Shown: positions 53,190 to 62,432, numbered from the stretch's first letter. The stretch is DNA of 64,000 nt from CAVPMN01 sp963706425 (GCA_963706425.1 CAVPMN010000003.1:1-64000); one strand, 5' to 3'. The notes: generated by a model from the letters alone, not told the origin. Made by a program: numbers and translations.

Positions 53190-55721
53190 TTGATCTCACG
53201 TGACGCGAGCTGGCCCGGGTCGTAGCGAACCTCTCCGCCCGGCGCCCGACAGCGGTGATCGGCGAGGCCGGGATCGGCAAGACGTCTCTGGCCCGCGCCG
53301 CGATGAGCCAGTGTGGCGGACCTCGCCTCGAAGGGGGTGCGCTGGCCTCGGTGCGATGGACCCCCTACTTGCCGCTCTCGCGCGCCGTCGGGCCGTTGCC
53401 GACCGGTGCGGACGCCGCGGCGGTGGCGCACGAGGTCATCGATGCGGTGGGTGAGGGGACACTGCTGCTCGACGATCTGCAATGGGCCGATTCGGCCACG
53501 CTGGGCCTCGTCAAGGTGTTGGGCGCCAACGTGGCGACGGTCGTGACCGTTCGTGCGGACGATGCCGGATCCGCGCTCGCACTCGACGCCTTGGCCGCCG
53601 CCGGCTTCGACGTCGTTCGACTCGACCGCCTGCGACGAACGGACGCCCACGATCTCGTCCGTGCCGTGCAGCCCGGCCTGTCCGACGACCGCGTCGACGA
53701 TGTGCTCGATCGAGCCGACGGCAACCCGTTCCTGCTCCTCGAGCTCGCACAGGGCACGTCCGACAACTTGCACGTCGTCCTTGCTGGCGCGCCTCGAGCC
53801 GCTGGGAGCACCGCGCACACGACGCGTTGGCTCGTCTGGCACTGCTGGGCCGGCCTGCCGAGCGCGGAGTTGCTCGGCCACGGGGTCGACGCACTGCTCG
53901 AGGTCGGCCTCGCGGTCACGATCGGCGATCAGATCGCGCTCCGCCACGATCTGATCGCGACGGAGGCCATCGGACTGCTCGACGACGAGCGGCGACGGTG
54001 TCTGCACCTCGAGCTCGCGGAGCAGCTGCCCGTCGGAGAAGCGGCCCGCCACTACTCGGCTGGCGGCGACAGCTCGAGGGCCCGACGGGCGGCGCGAGCG
54101 GCGGCGGAGACCAGCCGACTCCCCGGGCGAGCGTGCCCGACACCTGCTGCTCGCTGCGGGATGTGCCGACGGCGATCCGACGAGCTGCGAGGGGTGCCGG
54201 GAGCCCGACGTGGTGCTGCAAGCGGTCGATGCGTTCCTCGAGGCAGGAGAGTTGGATGAGGCAGGTCGCATCATCGATCTCGTCGCAGGGGTCGCAGGCG
54301 TCGGCCCGAGCGCCGAAGTCGAGCTGCGCCGCGCGCGTGCCCGCTGGCAGGCAGGCGACCCGACGGGGGCGAAGGTTGCCGTCGAGGCGGGGTTGGCACT
54401 GGGCGCCGGGAGTAGGACGGCAACCGAGGTCGGATTGCGGATCGAGGAGCTCCGCCATCCGATCCGCGTCACCTTCGACGCGGACCGCGCCATGTCGCTC
54501 GCCACCGAGACCTGGAGCCTCGCCCGCGACGTCGGCGTCGACGAGGCCCGGGCGAGGGTGCTCCTGGGCAGTGCTCACCTCGTGGCCGGATCGCCGGGAT
54601 GGGTCGAGCACATCGAAGGAGCGCTCGCCCAGGCGCACGGGGAAGGTGATCTCGACACTGCGTTCGAGGCGTCGAACGCGCTGGTGGCCGCCCACCTGCT
54701 CGGAGGGGACCGGGCGGTGGCGCTGGACGCGGCGGTCACCGCCGCCGAGCTGGCACGACGCCATCATCGTCGCCATTGGGAGGAGCAGTTCTCGATCACG
54801 GCCAACCTGCTGGCTCTGCTCGCCGGACGCGCCGGCGAGGTCGCCGCGTGGGGACGTGCCTTCGTGCGCCCGCACCTCACCGTCGCCGTCCACCTCGCCC
54901 ACGCGGTTCACGCCATCGCGCTCGCCGATCTCGGGCTGGGGCGTGAGGCGGCGACGGCGCTGCGCGAGGGCCAGGCCCTCGACGCCGGCGACGAGACCGG
55001 CGCCAGCCTGCTCTGCTGGGCCGAGGCGGAGGCGCACTGGCTTCTCGGTCAACCTGACCGCGCGGTCGACGCGGCCGAGGCATGCCTGCGGCATGGTGTC
55101 GACCACTTCCCGGTCCGTCCGCTCGCGGGGGTCGCTGCGGGCCTGGGCGCAGTTCGATCTGGGAAACGAGCCCGTGCCGGTCGATCCGGAGGGCTGGGAT
55201 TTCGCCGAGGCGGCCGCGCACGAGAGCAGGGGCGTGGCCGCGCTCGCCTCGTGGCCAGCACCTCGAGGCGCTGGCGCGCTTCGAGGAGGCCTCCGCCATC
55301 GCGATCGACGCGCCGCGCTTCGCGCTGCGTGCCCGATGGGGCGTGGGGGAGGCGCTCCGCCGTGCCGGGCGGACCGACCAGGCCTGCGAGCAGTTCGTCG
55401 GCGTCGAGGCTGCCGCATCGGGGCACGGCTTCCTGCCCTTGGCCGGCCGGGCTCGACGCTCGCTCCGGGCGCTCGGTCACCGGCCCGGCGACGACGAGCG
55501 GTCGAGCGCCACGTTGACCCCCCGGCAGCGCGAGGTCCTGTCGCTACGTAGCCGATGGCCACACCAGCACGGAGACAGCCGCCATCCTCGGACTGCAGGT
55601 GAGCACCGTCGATGCGCACATCAAGGCGGCGATGGAGCGGCTCGGTGCATCGACTCGACGGCAGGCTGCGCTGCTCGCACGCGACGACCAGATCGCCGAT
55701 GCCGGACGCGCTCGCCCGTGA
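53190..55721 (+). CDS. Large ATP-binding LuxR (LAL) regulator, frameshifted
   Basis: The front shows LISRDAELARVVANLSARRP, Walker A AVIGEAGIGKTSLARAA and Walker B GTLLLDDLQWADSATLGLVK, then VLDRADGNPFLLLELAQGTS. The middle is helical TPR-like sequence (AVDAFLEAGELDEAGRIIDL, EASNALVAAHLLGGDRAVAL). The C-terminus carries the LuxR domain LTPRQREVLSLVADGHTSTE-like, TAAILGLQVSTVDAHIKAAM and ERLGASTRRQAALLARDD, stopping at 55719-55721. Breaks near 53206, 53780-53880, 54110, 55140, 55255 and 55550. About 840 residues, normal for LAL proteins, which respond to an inducer through the TPR region. The start is uncertain: TTG 53190 is the first codon that fits. Confidence 0.8.
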
Positions 55722-55770
55722 AGGCCCTACGCCCGCAGACCCGCAACGAGGCCTGTGCGAGACTCCGGCC

Positions 55771-56724
55771 ATGACGAGCTTCGACGCCGAATCGACCACC
55801 GACGACGTCCTCGAGGGGGTCGACCTCGCCGGTCAGCGCTACGTCGTCACCGGTGCATCGACGGGGCTCGGCGAGGAGACCACCCGGGCGGTGGCCGCGC
55901 ACGGCGCGTCGGTGACCATGGCCGTGCGCGACCCGGCACGCGGGCAGGCCGCGGCCGATCGCATCCGCGCAGCGGTGCCAGGTGCCGACCTCGAGGTGCG
56001 CGAGCTCGACCTGGCGTCGCTCGCCAGCATCCGCTCGTTCGCGGCCTCGTTCCTCGCCGAGCACGATCGCATCGACGTGCTCATCGACAACGCAGGTGTC
56101 ATGGCTTGCCCTCAAGGCACGACCGCCGACGGGTTCGAGTTGCAGTTCGGCACCAACCATCTCGGCCACTTCCTGTTGACCAACCTGCTCACGCCCGCGT
56201 TGATCGCTGCGGCGCCTTCCCGCGTCATCGTGCTCAGCTCCCGCGGTCATCGGTTCAGCGATGTCGACCTCGACGACCCCAACTTCGAACACACCGACTA
56301 CGAGCCTTGGCTCGCCTACGGGCGGGCCAAGACGGCCAACGCACTGTTCGCCGTCGGCTACGACCGCCGGTTCGCCGAGCGGGGCGTGCGGGCGTTCTCC
56401 TTGCACCCCGGCGGCATCGTCACCGAGCTCGGACGCCATCTCACCGAGGAGTCGATCGCCACGCTGCAGGCGGCCGTCCCAAGTGGCCAGATGAAGTGGA
56501 AGACGGTGCCTCAGGGGGCGGCCACGTCGGTGTGGGCGGCCACCTCCGCCGACCTCGACAACCTGGGCGGCCTCTATCTGGAGGACTGCGGCATCGCCGG
56601 TTCCACCACCGACCCGATGGCCGAGACCGGTGTGCGGCCCTACGCCCTCGATCCCGAGCGGGCCGACGCGCTGTGGGCGTTGTCGGAGCGCCTGGTCGGC
56701 CTGACCAGCGAGGAAAGGCCTTGA
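55771..56724 (+). CDS. Short-chain dehydrogenase/reductase (retinol dehydrogenase-like)
   Basis: The 317-residue SDR of the atypical/retinol dehydrogenase-like group has QRYVVTGASTGLGEETTRAV, AVRDPARGQAAADRIRAAVP, DVLIDNAGVMACPQGTTADG, FGTNHLGHFLLTNLLTPALI, VIVLSSRGHRFSDVDLDDPN and catalytic YGRAKTANALFAVGYDRR (Tyr-x3-Lys). The substrate is unknown. The start at ATG 55771 is preceded by GAGACT plus six bases, a possible leaderless -10 variant. It is 20 bases before the leucine leader and on the same strand, but the leader has its own promoter, so co-regulation is not required. The gene is intact. Confidence 0.9.
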   Translation: MTSFDAESTTDDVLEGVDLAGQRYVVTGASTGLGEETTRAVAAHGASVTMAVRDPARGQAAADRIRAAVPGADLEVRELDLASLASIRSFAASFLAEHDRIDVLIDNAGVMACPQGTTADGFELQFGTNHLGHFLLTNLLTPALIAAAPSRVIVLSSRGHRFSDVDLDDPNFEHTDYEPWLAYGRAKTANALFAVGYDRRFAERGVRAFSLHPGGIVTELGRHLTEESIATLQAAVPSGQMKWKTVPQGAATSVWAATSADLDNLGGLYLEDCGIAGSTTDPMAETGVRPYALDPERADALWALSERLVGLTSEERP

Positions 56725-56732
56725 CAGGCCGT

Positions 56733-56738
56733 TACGGT
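56733..56738 (+). promoter_or_regulatory. -10 box of the leucine leader
   Basis: TACGGT, six bases (GAGCGG), then ATG 56745: the leaderless arrangement seen elsewhere in this window, placing the transcript start at the A of the leader peptide. Confidence 0.55.
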
Positions 56739-56744
56739 GAGCGG

Positions 56745-56792
56745 ATGATCGCGCCCATGTTGCGTCCGTCGACCCTCCTTCTCCTCTTGTAG
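56745..56792 (+). CDS. leuL: Leucine leader peptide
   Basis: The 15-codon frame encodes MIAPMLRPSTLLLLL and then TAG. Five consecutive Leu codons (CTC CTT CTC CTC TTG, 56775-56789) end right at the stop. A 10-bp hairpin begins at the last base of the stop codon, and a U-rich terminator follows before leuA. This is the classical layout of a branched-chain amino-acid attenuator: with charged tRNA-Leu the ribosome finishes the peptide and the terminator forms; with scarce tRNA-Leu it stalls in the Leu run and frees an alternative pairing. The start codon is probably the first transcribed base. The frame is too short for ordinary gene calling. Confidence 0.85.
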   Translation: MIAPMLRPSTLLLLL

Positions 56793-56860
56793 GCGAGCAC
56801 CCCCATATCGGTGCTCGCCGAGCCTCCTGCGCCCACCGGGCCAGGGGGTTCTTTCGTTTT
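56792..56860 (+). terminator. leuA transcription attenuator
   Basis: Hairpin 1: GGCGAGCACC (56792-56801) pairs perfectly with GGTGCTCGCC (56810-56819). Terminator: CCTCCTGCGCCC (56823-56834) pairs with GGGCCAGGGGG (56838-56848) through 11 pairs with one bulged C and one U:G, loop ACC, followed by TTCTTTCGTTTT (56849-56860). A plausible antiterminator is GGTG (56810-56813) with CACC (56834-56837) plus CGC (56816-56818) with GCG (56829-56831), which would consume the terminator's 5' arm. The structures are read from sequence; regulation is inferred. Confidence 0.8.
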
Positions 56861-56887
56861 CCGACACAGCCAGCCAGGAGCTCACCA

Positions 56888-58604
56888 ATGCCACCCGAAC
56901 CGGTCACCCCCAAGCGAATGCCCTTCGATCGCTACGTGCCGTTCCGGCCGCTCGAGCTGCGCGATCGCACGTGGCCCGACCGACGCATCGAGCAGGCACC
57001 CACCTGGTGCTCGGTCGATCTGCGCGACGGCAACCAGGCCCTCATCGACCCGATGGACCCGGGTCGCAAGCTGCACATGTTCACCACGTTGGTCGACATG
57101 GGCTTCAAGGAGATCGAGGTCGGCTTCCCCTCGGCGTCGCAACCCGACTTCGACTTCGTGCGGCAGCTGATCGAAGACGACCTGGTGCCCGACGACGTCA
57201 CCATCCAGGTGCTCACCCAATGCCGGCCCGAGCTGATCGAGCGCACCTACGAGAGCATCCAGGGCGCGGCGCGCGCCATCGTCCACTTCTACAACTCGAC
57301 GTCGATCCTGCAGCGCCGCGTCGTGTTCGGGCTCGACCGCGACGGCATCACCGAGATCGCCGTGAACGCGGCGCGTCTGTGTCGCAAGCTCGAAGACACC
57401 GTGCCGGGCACCGACGTGCGCTACGAGTACTCACCCGAGAGCTTCACCGGCACCGAGATCGACTACGCGATCGAGATCTGCGCATCGGTGATGGATGTCA
57501 TCGAGCCGAGCGTCGACCGTCGCCTCATCCTGAACCTGCCGGCCACGGTCGAGATGTACACGCCCAACATCTACGGCGATGTCATCGAGTACTTCCACCG
57601 TCACGTCCCCCAGCGCGACCGGGTGGTGCTGAGCCTGCATCCGCACAACGACCGCGGCACCGCCGTCGCGGCCGCCGAGTTCGGCGTGATGGCCGGCGCC
57701 GATCGCGTCGAGGGCACGTTGTTCGGGAACGGGGAGCGCACCGGCAACGTCGATGTGGTGACGCTGGCGATGAACCTGTTCAGCCAGGGCGTCGATCCGC
57801 AGCTCGACATCGGTGACATCGATCGGCTGCGCGCCGTGGCCGAGCACTGCAACCGGCTGCCGGTGCACCCCCGCCATCCCTACGCCGGCGACCTCGTCTA
57901 CACGGCGTTCTCGGGTAGCCACCAGGACGCCATCAAGAAGGGGATGGATGCCCTTCCCGACGACTACGACGTCTGGGAGGTCCCCTATCTGCCGATCGAC
58001 CCCGCCCATGTCGGGCGCACCTACGAAGCGGTCATCCGGGTCAACAGCCAGTCGGGCAAAGGCGGGAGTGGCCTACGTGATGAAGGCCGAGCACGGCTTC
58101 GATCTCCCACGGGGACTGCAGATCGAGTTCAGCTCGGCGGTGCAGGCCGTCACCGAGGCGTCGGGCACGGAGATCGCAGCGGGCGACCTCTGGATGCAGT
58201 TCGAGCAGCACTATCTCGAGCCGGGAGCCGTCGAGCTGCGCACCTACGAGGCCAGCGTCGGCGACGCCGGCACCCAGCTCACCGCCCAGGTGCTGGTCGA
58301 CGGCGGCGCTCGCACCATCGTCGGTCGGGGCAACGGGCCGGTGGCCGCGTTCCTCCAGGGACTCGAAGAGCTGCTCGGTGGCCCGGTCGACGTGCTCGAC
58401 TACCACGAGCACGCACTCGGCGAGGGTCGGTCGGCGCGGGCGGCCGCGTACGTGCACGTCCGGCTGCCGGACGCACGCTCGTGCTGGGGTGTCGGGCTCG
58501 ACGACGACATCCTCGGAGCCTCGTTGCGCGCCGTGCTGAGTGCCACCAACGCCGGCACCCGCGATCGAGCGCTGATGCTTCCGGTGGTCAGGACGGAACC
58601 CTGA
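56888..58604 (+). CDS. leuA: 2-isopropylmalate synthase, frameshifted
   Basis: The first committed enzyme of leucine synthesis condenses acetyl-CoA with 2-oxoisovalerate. The long (type 2) form is recognised by RMPFDRYVPFRPLELRDRTW, catalytic/metal WCSVDLRDGNQALIDPMDP, YEYSPESFTGTEIDYAIEIC, metal ligands LSLHPHNDRGTAVAAAEFGV, FGNGERTGNVDVVTLAMNLF and, after a break near 58068, the C-terminal leucine-binding regulatory domain VSVDGG-like region ASVGDAGTQLTAQVLVDGGA. The TIM barrel occupies about residues 30-320. AGGAG sits seven bases before ATG 56888. The gene is preceded by its own leucine leader and attenuator and followed by a hairpin whose loop holds the stop codon. Confidence 0.96.
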
Positions 58605-58621
58605 GGTCCCGTCCTGACCAC
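58584..58621. terminator. Hairpin spanning the leuA stop codon
   Basis: Arms 58584-58600 and 58605-58621 pair with a single A:C mismatch, loop CTGA. The TGA stop of leuA (58602-58604) is in the loop. It lies between convergent leuA and MFS genes. No U-tract. Confidence 0.6.
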
Positions 58622-58649
58622 AGAAACCGGTGTGGTGGTGGCGGTCGGC

Positions 58650-60164
58650 TCAGTCTGCCGGGGCGCACTCGGCGCGCAGCGGTGGCGCGTCGATCGCGCA
58701 GTAGCTCGTCGGGGTGGCCGGTTCGGTCGGCTCGGTCTCGAGCACGTCGCTGCGGATGGTGAACCAGGCCAGCACGCCTCCCGCCGCCAGGGTGAGCGAA
58801 GCGATGACCATGGCGTTGCCGAACCCGTCGGAGAAGGCGACCGGGTTGGCGAAGTCGTCGTTGGTGAGACCGGCCACGACCGGAAGGGTGGCCACCGCGA
58901 CCAGGCCGGCCACCCGCGCCACGTCGTTGTTCACCGCCGACGCCACCCCGGCGTACTGGTCGTCGAGCGCCCCCAACACGGTGGTCGTGAGCGGGGCGAC
59001 GGTGAGCGACAGACCCAGACCGAACACGAACACGCCGGGGAACACGTCGGCCCAGTAGCTCGAGTCGGCGCCCACCGGAGCGAGCAGCGCCAGGCCGACG
59101 CCCGCCACGATCGGCCCGAGGGCCATCGGGATGCGAGGCCCGATGCGGGTGGCCAGCCGCCCGGCCCGGGCCGACAGCGCCAGCATCACGAGGGTGATCG
59201 GCAGGAGGGCCACGCCGGATTCGAGAGGGGAGAAGCCGGTGACGGTCTGCAGTTGGATGGGCAGAAGGAACAGCGCGCCGGCCAACGCGGCATAGACCAC
59301 GAACGTCACCAGGTTGGCCGCCGTGAACTGGTGGTTGGCGAAGATCCGCAGCGGCACGAGCGGACTGCGGGCGCGTCGCTCGACGAGGACGAAGGCGACG
59401 AGGCAGCCGGCGCCCCCGAACAGGGTGAGCAAGGTGAGTGGCGCAGTCCACCCGCTCTCTGGTCCTTCGGTCAGCGCGTAGATCACGCCTGCCAGCCCGA
59501 TGGCGGCGAATGCCGCGCCGGTGAGATCGAGCGGCCCGTCGGTGGTCTCGTCGCGCGACTCCGGCACGTAGCGCAGGCCGAGCCAGAGCACCGCCGCGGC
59601 GAAGGGCAGGTTGATGAGGAAGATCCAACGCCACGATGCCGCGTCGACCAGCCAGCCACCGAGGAAGGGGCCGATGGCGGTCATGACGCCACCGAAGCCC
59701 GACCACGCGCCGATGGCCGCACCGCGGTCGGCGGGCACGAAGCTGGCCTCCAAAATGGCGAGGCTGCCTGGCGTGAGCAGCGCGGCGCCGACCCCCTGAA
59801 GCGCGCGCGCCGCGATGAGCAACTCGGACGAAGGGGCCACCGCACACAGCAACGAGGCCAGCGCGAACCACGTGACGCCGATGAGGAAGACCTTGCGTCG
59901 CCCGAGGCGGTCACCGAGCGCGCCCCCGAGCAGCAAGAACCCGGCGAGCGTGAGGGTGTAGGCGTTCACCACCCACTGGAGGCTCGAGAGCCCGGCATCG
60001 AGATCTTCGCCGATCGTGGGCAGCGCGATGTTGACCACGGTGGCGTCGAGCATCGACAGGCCCGAGCCGAGCACCGTGACCACGACGACCCACTTGCCGG
60101 TGGCGGTGTCCATCCGGAGCCCGACCGGGTCGCCGGCCCCAGCCCTCGTGACCTCGCTCCCCAT
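58650..60164 (-). CDS. MFS multidrug exporter, DHA2 (14-helix) family
   Basis: The 504-residue membrane protein is of the EmrB/QacA type: VLGSGLSMLDATVVNIALPT (motif D1 of 14-helix exporters), LQWVVNAYTLTLAGFLLLGG, ALGDRLGRRKVFLIGVTWFA (motif A), RALQGVGAALLTPGSLAILE (motif B) and GPFLGGWLVDAASWRWIFLI (motif C). It exports hydrophobic drugs or metabolites using the proton gradient. No adjacent TetR/MarR regulator is seen. It ends 46 bases from leuA and is divergent from the secreted lipase. The C-terminal tail (EPATPTSYCAIDAPPLRAEC) is hydrophilic. The gene is intact. Confidence 0.94.
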   Translation of the reverse strand: MGSEVTRAGAGDPVGLRMDTATGKWVVVVTVLGSGLSMLDATVVNIALPTIGEDLDAGLSSLQWVVNAYTLTLAGFLLLGGALGDRLGRRKVFLIGVTWFALASLLCAVAPSSELLIAARALQGVGAALLTPGSLAILEASFVPADRGAAIGAWSGFGGVMTAIGPFLGGWLVDAASWRWIFLINLPFAAAVLWLGLRYVPESRDETTDGPLDLTGAAFAAIGLAGVIYALTEGPESGWTAPLTLLTLFGGAGCLVAFVLVERRARSPLVPLRIFANHQFTAANLVTFVVYAALAGALFLLPIQLQTVTGFSPLESGVALLPITLVMLALSARAGRLATRIGPRIPMALGPIVAGVGLALLAPVGADSSYWADVFPGVFVFGLGLSLTVAPLTTTVLGALDDQYAGVASAVNNDVARVAGLVAVATLPVVAGLTNDDFANPVAFSDGFGNAMVIASLTLAAGGVLAWFTIRSDVLETEPTEPATPTSYCAIDAPPLRAECAPAD

Positions 60165-60241
60165 GGACCGCCATCATCGCCGTCGGCTGCCGTGACCACA
60201 ACGTCCGACCGGACGAAACTGCGACCGTCGCCCGTGGGTCG

Positions 60242-60270
60242 TTGACAGGCGATGTGACGATGGTCATACT
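60242..60270 (+). promoter_or_regulatory. Consensus sigma-70-type promoter of the lipase gene
   Basis: TTGACA (60242-60247), 17-base spacer, CATACT (60265-60270). It is the only near-ideal -35/-10 pair noticed in the window and leaves a leader of roughly 47 nt before ATG 60324. Confidence 0.65.
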
Positions 60271-60323
60271 CCGCCGCAGCGAGCCGACCGGCTCGTTCCC
60301 AGCAGGGACAACGGGGGACCTAC

Positions 60324-61163
60324 GTGATGAGAGAGCCTCACCAGAGGGCTGCATCGGCGCGCCCGACCACACGACGGGCGGCGATGCTGATCGCCCTCGT
60401 GATGTTGGCCGGCACCGTGGGGCTGGTCGGCGCGTCGCCGGCTGATGCCCGCACCGACAACAAGACCAAGGCCGTGCTGTTCGTGCACGGCTACAACCCC
60501 ACGTCGAACTCCACCGACTGCGGCGGCGACTTCGACTCGATGATCACCAGTCTCCGCAACCAGGGCTTCACAGGCCCGATGGTGAAGGTCGGCTTCTACT
60601 CGGGCGACGTCAACTGCAACGTGAACCTCCGGTCGTACGGCAGCTTCGGCAACAGCAGCTCCTGGAAGGAGATCGCCAAGGCGCTCTCGAAGTACATCTA
60701 CGCGCAGTACACGTCGCAGGGCATCGCCGTCGACGTGGTCGGCTACTCGATGGGTGGGCTGATCGCGCGGGGCGCAGTGTGGGGAGCGCAGAAGGCCGAG
60801 AGTGGGTTCTCTGCACCGATCGACGTGGAGGACGTGGTCACGCTCGGCACGCCGCACAACGGGGCCGCCTGGTACTCCTACCTGTGCCTGTGGGGGCAGT
60901 GCGCCACGTTGAAGCCGGGCGCCACCGACATCAAGTGGCTTCAGCAGAACGGCAATCCGCAGGGCAAGTTCGGCACCGAGTTCACCACCATCGGCTCGAA
61001 CGGCGATGCGGTCGTGCCGGCATCGTCGGCGGTCTACATGTCGATCCCGTCGGGCCGGAAGGTGATCTACAGCAGCGTGCCGCACACGGGCAGCAGCAAC
61101 TACATGAAGAACTCGACCGTGGTCACCCGGTCGGCCAACGCCCTCGCCTATGTGAACCAGTGA
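60324..61163 (+). CDS. Secreted triacylglycerol lipase/esterase
   Basis: The 279-residue precursor has a twin-region signal: basic HQRAASARPTTRRAA, hydrophobic MLIALVMLAGTVGLVGA and a cleavage site around ASPADA-RT (residue 42). The mature enzyme is a small class-I/LipA-type hydrolase: KAVLFVHGYNPTSNSTDCGG (oxyanion HG), VDVVGYSMGGLIARGAVWGA (nucleophile Ser142), VVTLGTPHNGAAWYS and the C-terminal YSSVPHTGSSNYMKNS with the catalytic His. Paired Cys (DCGG, NCNV) may form disulfides. It probably releases fatty acids outside the cell that the catabolic genes can use. Its promoter is strong, and a 33-bp repeat array starts at its stop codon. Confidence 0.93.
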   Translation: MMREPHQRAASARPTTRRAAMLIALVMLAGTVGLVGASPADARTDNKTKAVLFVHGYNPTSNSTDCGGDFDSMITSLRNQGFTGPMVKVGFYSGDVNCNVNLRSYGSFGNSSSWKEIAKALSKYIYAQYTSQGIAVDVVGYSMGGLIARGAVWGAQKAESGFSAPIDVEDVVTLGTPHNGAAWYSYLCLWGQCATLKPGATDIKWLQQNGNPQGKFGTEFTTIGSNGDAVVPASSAVYMSIPSGRKVIYSSVPHTGSSNYMKNSTVVTRSANALAYVNQ

Positions 61164-61271
61164 CGGCGGGCGGCACGCCGTCACGAGGGGTACTGACGGC
61201 GGGCGGCACGCCGTCACGAGGGGTACTGACGGCGGGCGGCACGCCGTCACGAGGGGTACTGACGGCGGGCG
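61161..61271 (+). repeat. 33-bp tandem repeat with internal hairpins
   Basis: Three exact copies (61161-61193, 61194-61226, 61227-61259) and a partial fourth to 61271. Each unit starts TGACGGCGGGCGGCACGCCG, so TGACGGCG can pair with CGCCGTCA around GGCGGCA. The first unit begins with the lipase TGA stop. The array lies between convergent lipase and crotonase genes and may act as a multiple terminator. Confidence 0.9.
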
Positions 61272-61293
61272 CAGCATGTCGGGGTCCCACCGG

Positions 61294-62097
61294 TCATTCG
61301 CTGGTGGGGCCCCGGAACTGCGGTGGTCGCTTCTCGCGGTGCGCGGCCAGCCCCTCGGCCGCGTCGGGACCGCCGAATCCGTAGAACTCGTAGGCGAGCG
61401 ACGCGTCGAACACCGGCTCGAGCTGTCGGTACCAGTGGTTGAGCGTGTGCTTGGTGAAGCGAATGGCGGCGGCTGGACCGGCGGCCAGCTGCTCGGCGAT
61501 CTCGGCCGCCTTCTGATGAACCTGATCGTCGTCGACGCAGAGCGACACCAGGCCGATGCGCTCGGCTTGCTCGCCCGTGAGTGGCTCACAGGTCAGCAGG
61601 TGGTACTTGGCCTTGGCCATGCCGCACAGCAACGGCCAACAGATCGCCGCATGATCACCGGCGGCGACGCCGAGGCGGGTGTGACCGTCGATGATCCGCG
61701 CGGTTCGCGCCGCCACCGACACGTCGGCCAGCAAGGCGACGACCAGACCGGCACCGACGGCGGGCCCGTGGATGGCCGACACGATGGGCTTCGAGCAGTT
61801 GATGACGTTGCGCACGATGTCGCGCGCTTCGCGCAGCACGCGCGTGCGACTGTCGTAGTCATCGATGATCTGCTCGACCAGCTCGAAGCTGCCACCCGCC
61901 GAGAAGCCGCGGCCGGCGCCGGCGATGATGGCGACCTGCACCTGAGGATCGCGATCGACCGCCAGCCAGACGTCAGCCAGATCTCGGTGCATGTCAGGCC
62001 CCACCGCGTTGAGGTTGGGCGCGTCGAGCACGATCCGCAGCACGCCGGGGTGCGGGTGCTCGAAGGCGAGGGTCGGAAACGCGTCGTAGTCGGACAT
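61294..62097 (-). CDS. Crotonase-family protein D
   Basis: The 267-residue crotonase fold shows LRIVLDAPNLNAVGPDMHRD, GAGRGFSAGGSFELVEQIID, SAIHGPAVGAGLVVALLADV, ARIIDGHTRLGVAAGDHAAI and KHTLNHWYRQLEPVFDASLA. It is of a different subgroup from proteins A-C: DGHTRLGVAAGDH replaces the usual catalytic Glu-containing PE(I/V) segment, so hydratase activity is uncertain. ATG 62097 (MSDYDAFPTLAFEH) is chosen over the upstream frame. It is convergent with the lipase across the tandem repeats and divergent from the small membrane peptide. Confidence 0.9.
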   Translation of the reverse strand: MSDYDAFPTLAFEHPHPGVLRIVLDAPNLNAVGPDMHRDLADVWLAVDRDPQVQVAIIAGAGRGFSAGGSFELVEQIIDDYDSRTRVLREARDIVRNVINCSKPIVSAIHGPAVGAGLVVALLADVSVAARTARIIDGHTRLGVAAGDHAAICWPLLCGMAKAKYHLLTCEPLTGEQAERIGLVSLCVDDDQVHQKAAEIAEQLAAGPAAAIRFTKHTLNHWYRQLEPVFDASLAYEFYGFGGPDAAEGLAAHREKRPPQFRGPTSE

Positions 62098-62237
62098 GCG
62101 ACCTCCGGGTCGGGAACGACTCTTGACAGTAGGAGAAACCGCGGACCGGTGGTTCTGGCCCCATCGGGCCTCGGGTACGGGCGTCACATCGCTTTCGGGG
62201 GGAAACCCCTCCTCGAATCACGAAAGGAAGCGGGAAC

Positions 62238-62390
62238 ATGACCATCGGAGCCGCTCTAGCCGTCATCGTCGTCGGAGTGCTGGTGGCAGCGTTCCTCAAC
62301 AGCACCATCGGGATCATCGTGGCGGTGATCGGAGTAGTCGGACTGATCCTCGCGCTGCTCTCCACCAGCCGCGCCCGAACCAGCATCTGA
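62238..62390 (+). CDS. Small membrane peptide, 50 residues
   Basis: MTIGAALAVIVVGVLVAAFL, NSTIGIIVAVIGVVGLILAL then LSTSRARTSI: two hydrophobic segments with a short polar turn (NST) and a basic C-terminal end, so a helical hairpin with a cytosolic Arg tail is likely. GAAAGGAAG precedes ATG 62238, and a strong U-tract terminator follows, so this is a complete monocistronic gene despite its size. Similar tiny membrane proteins are common in actinobacteria without known function. The 140 bases before it hold a GGGG/CCCC stem near 62196-62210. Confidence 0.8.
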   Translation: MTIGAALAVIVVGVLVAAFLNSTIGIIVAVIGVVGLILALLSTSRARTSI

Positions 62391-62432
62391 CCCCCAGCCT
62401 CTGACGCACACCCCCGTTGCCAGGAGGCAGCG

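Noticed and set aside
56721..56726. TTGACA as a -35 box for the leucine leader
   Set aside because: Only six bases separate it from the TACGGT -10 box, far from the usual 16-18, and it includes the stop codon of the preceding SDR gene.
56793..56887. A T-box or other riboswitch upstream of leuA
   Set aside because: No T-box sequence or specifier loop is present, and the Leu-codon leader peptide with terminator accounts for the whole region.
6840..58068. Programmed frameshifting as explanation of the broken genes
   Set aside because: The breaks occur in many unrelated genes, in both directions and at varied sites without slippery sequences or pseudoknots, and the paralogue comparison at 45265 shows a simple extra base. 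Sequencing indels explain them better.
58632..60245. 537-codon plus-strand open frame opposite the MFS gene
   Set aside because: Gln/Arg/Glu/Gly-rich shadow; the minus strand encodes all DHA2 transporter motifs.
61161..61271. CRISPR array
   Set aside because: The 33-bp units are directly adjacent with no spacers and no cas genes are present, so it is a simple tandem repeat.
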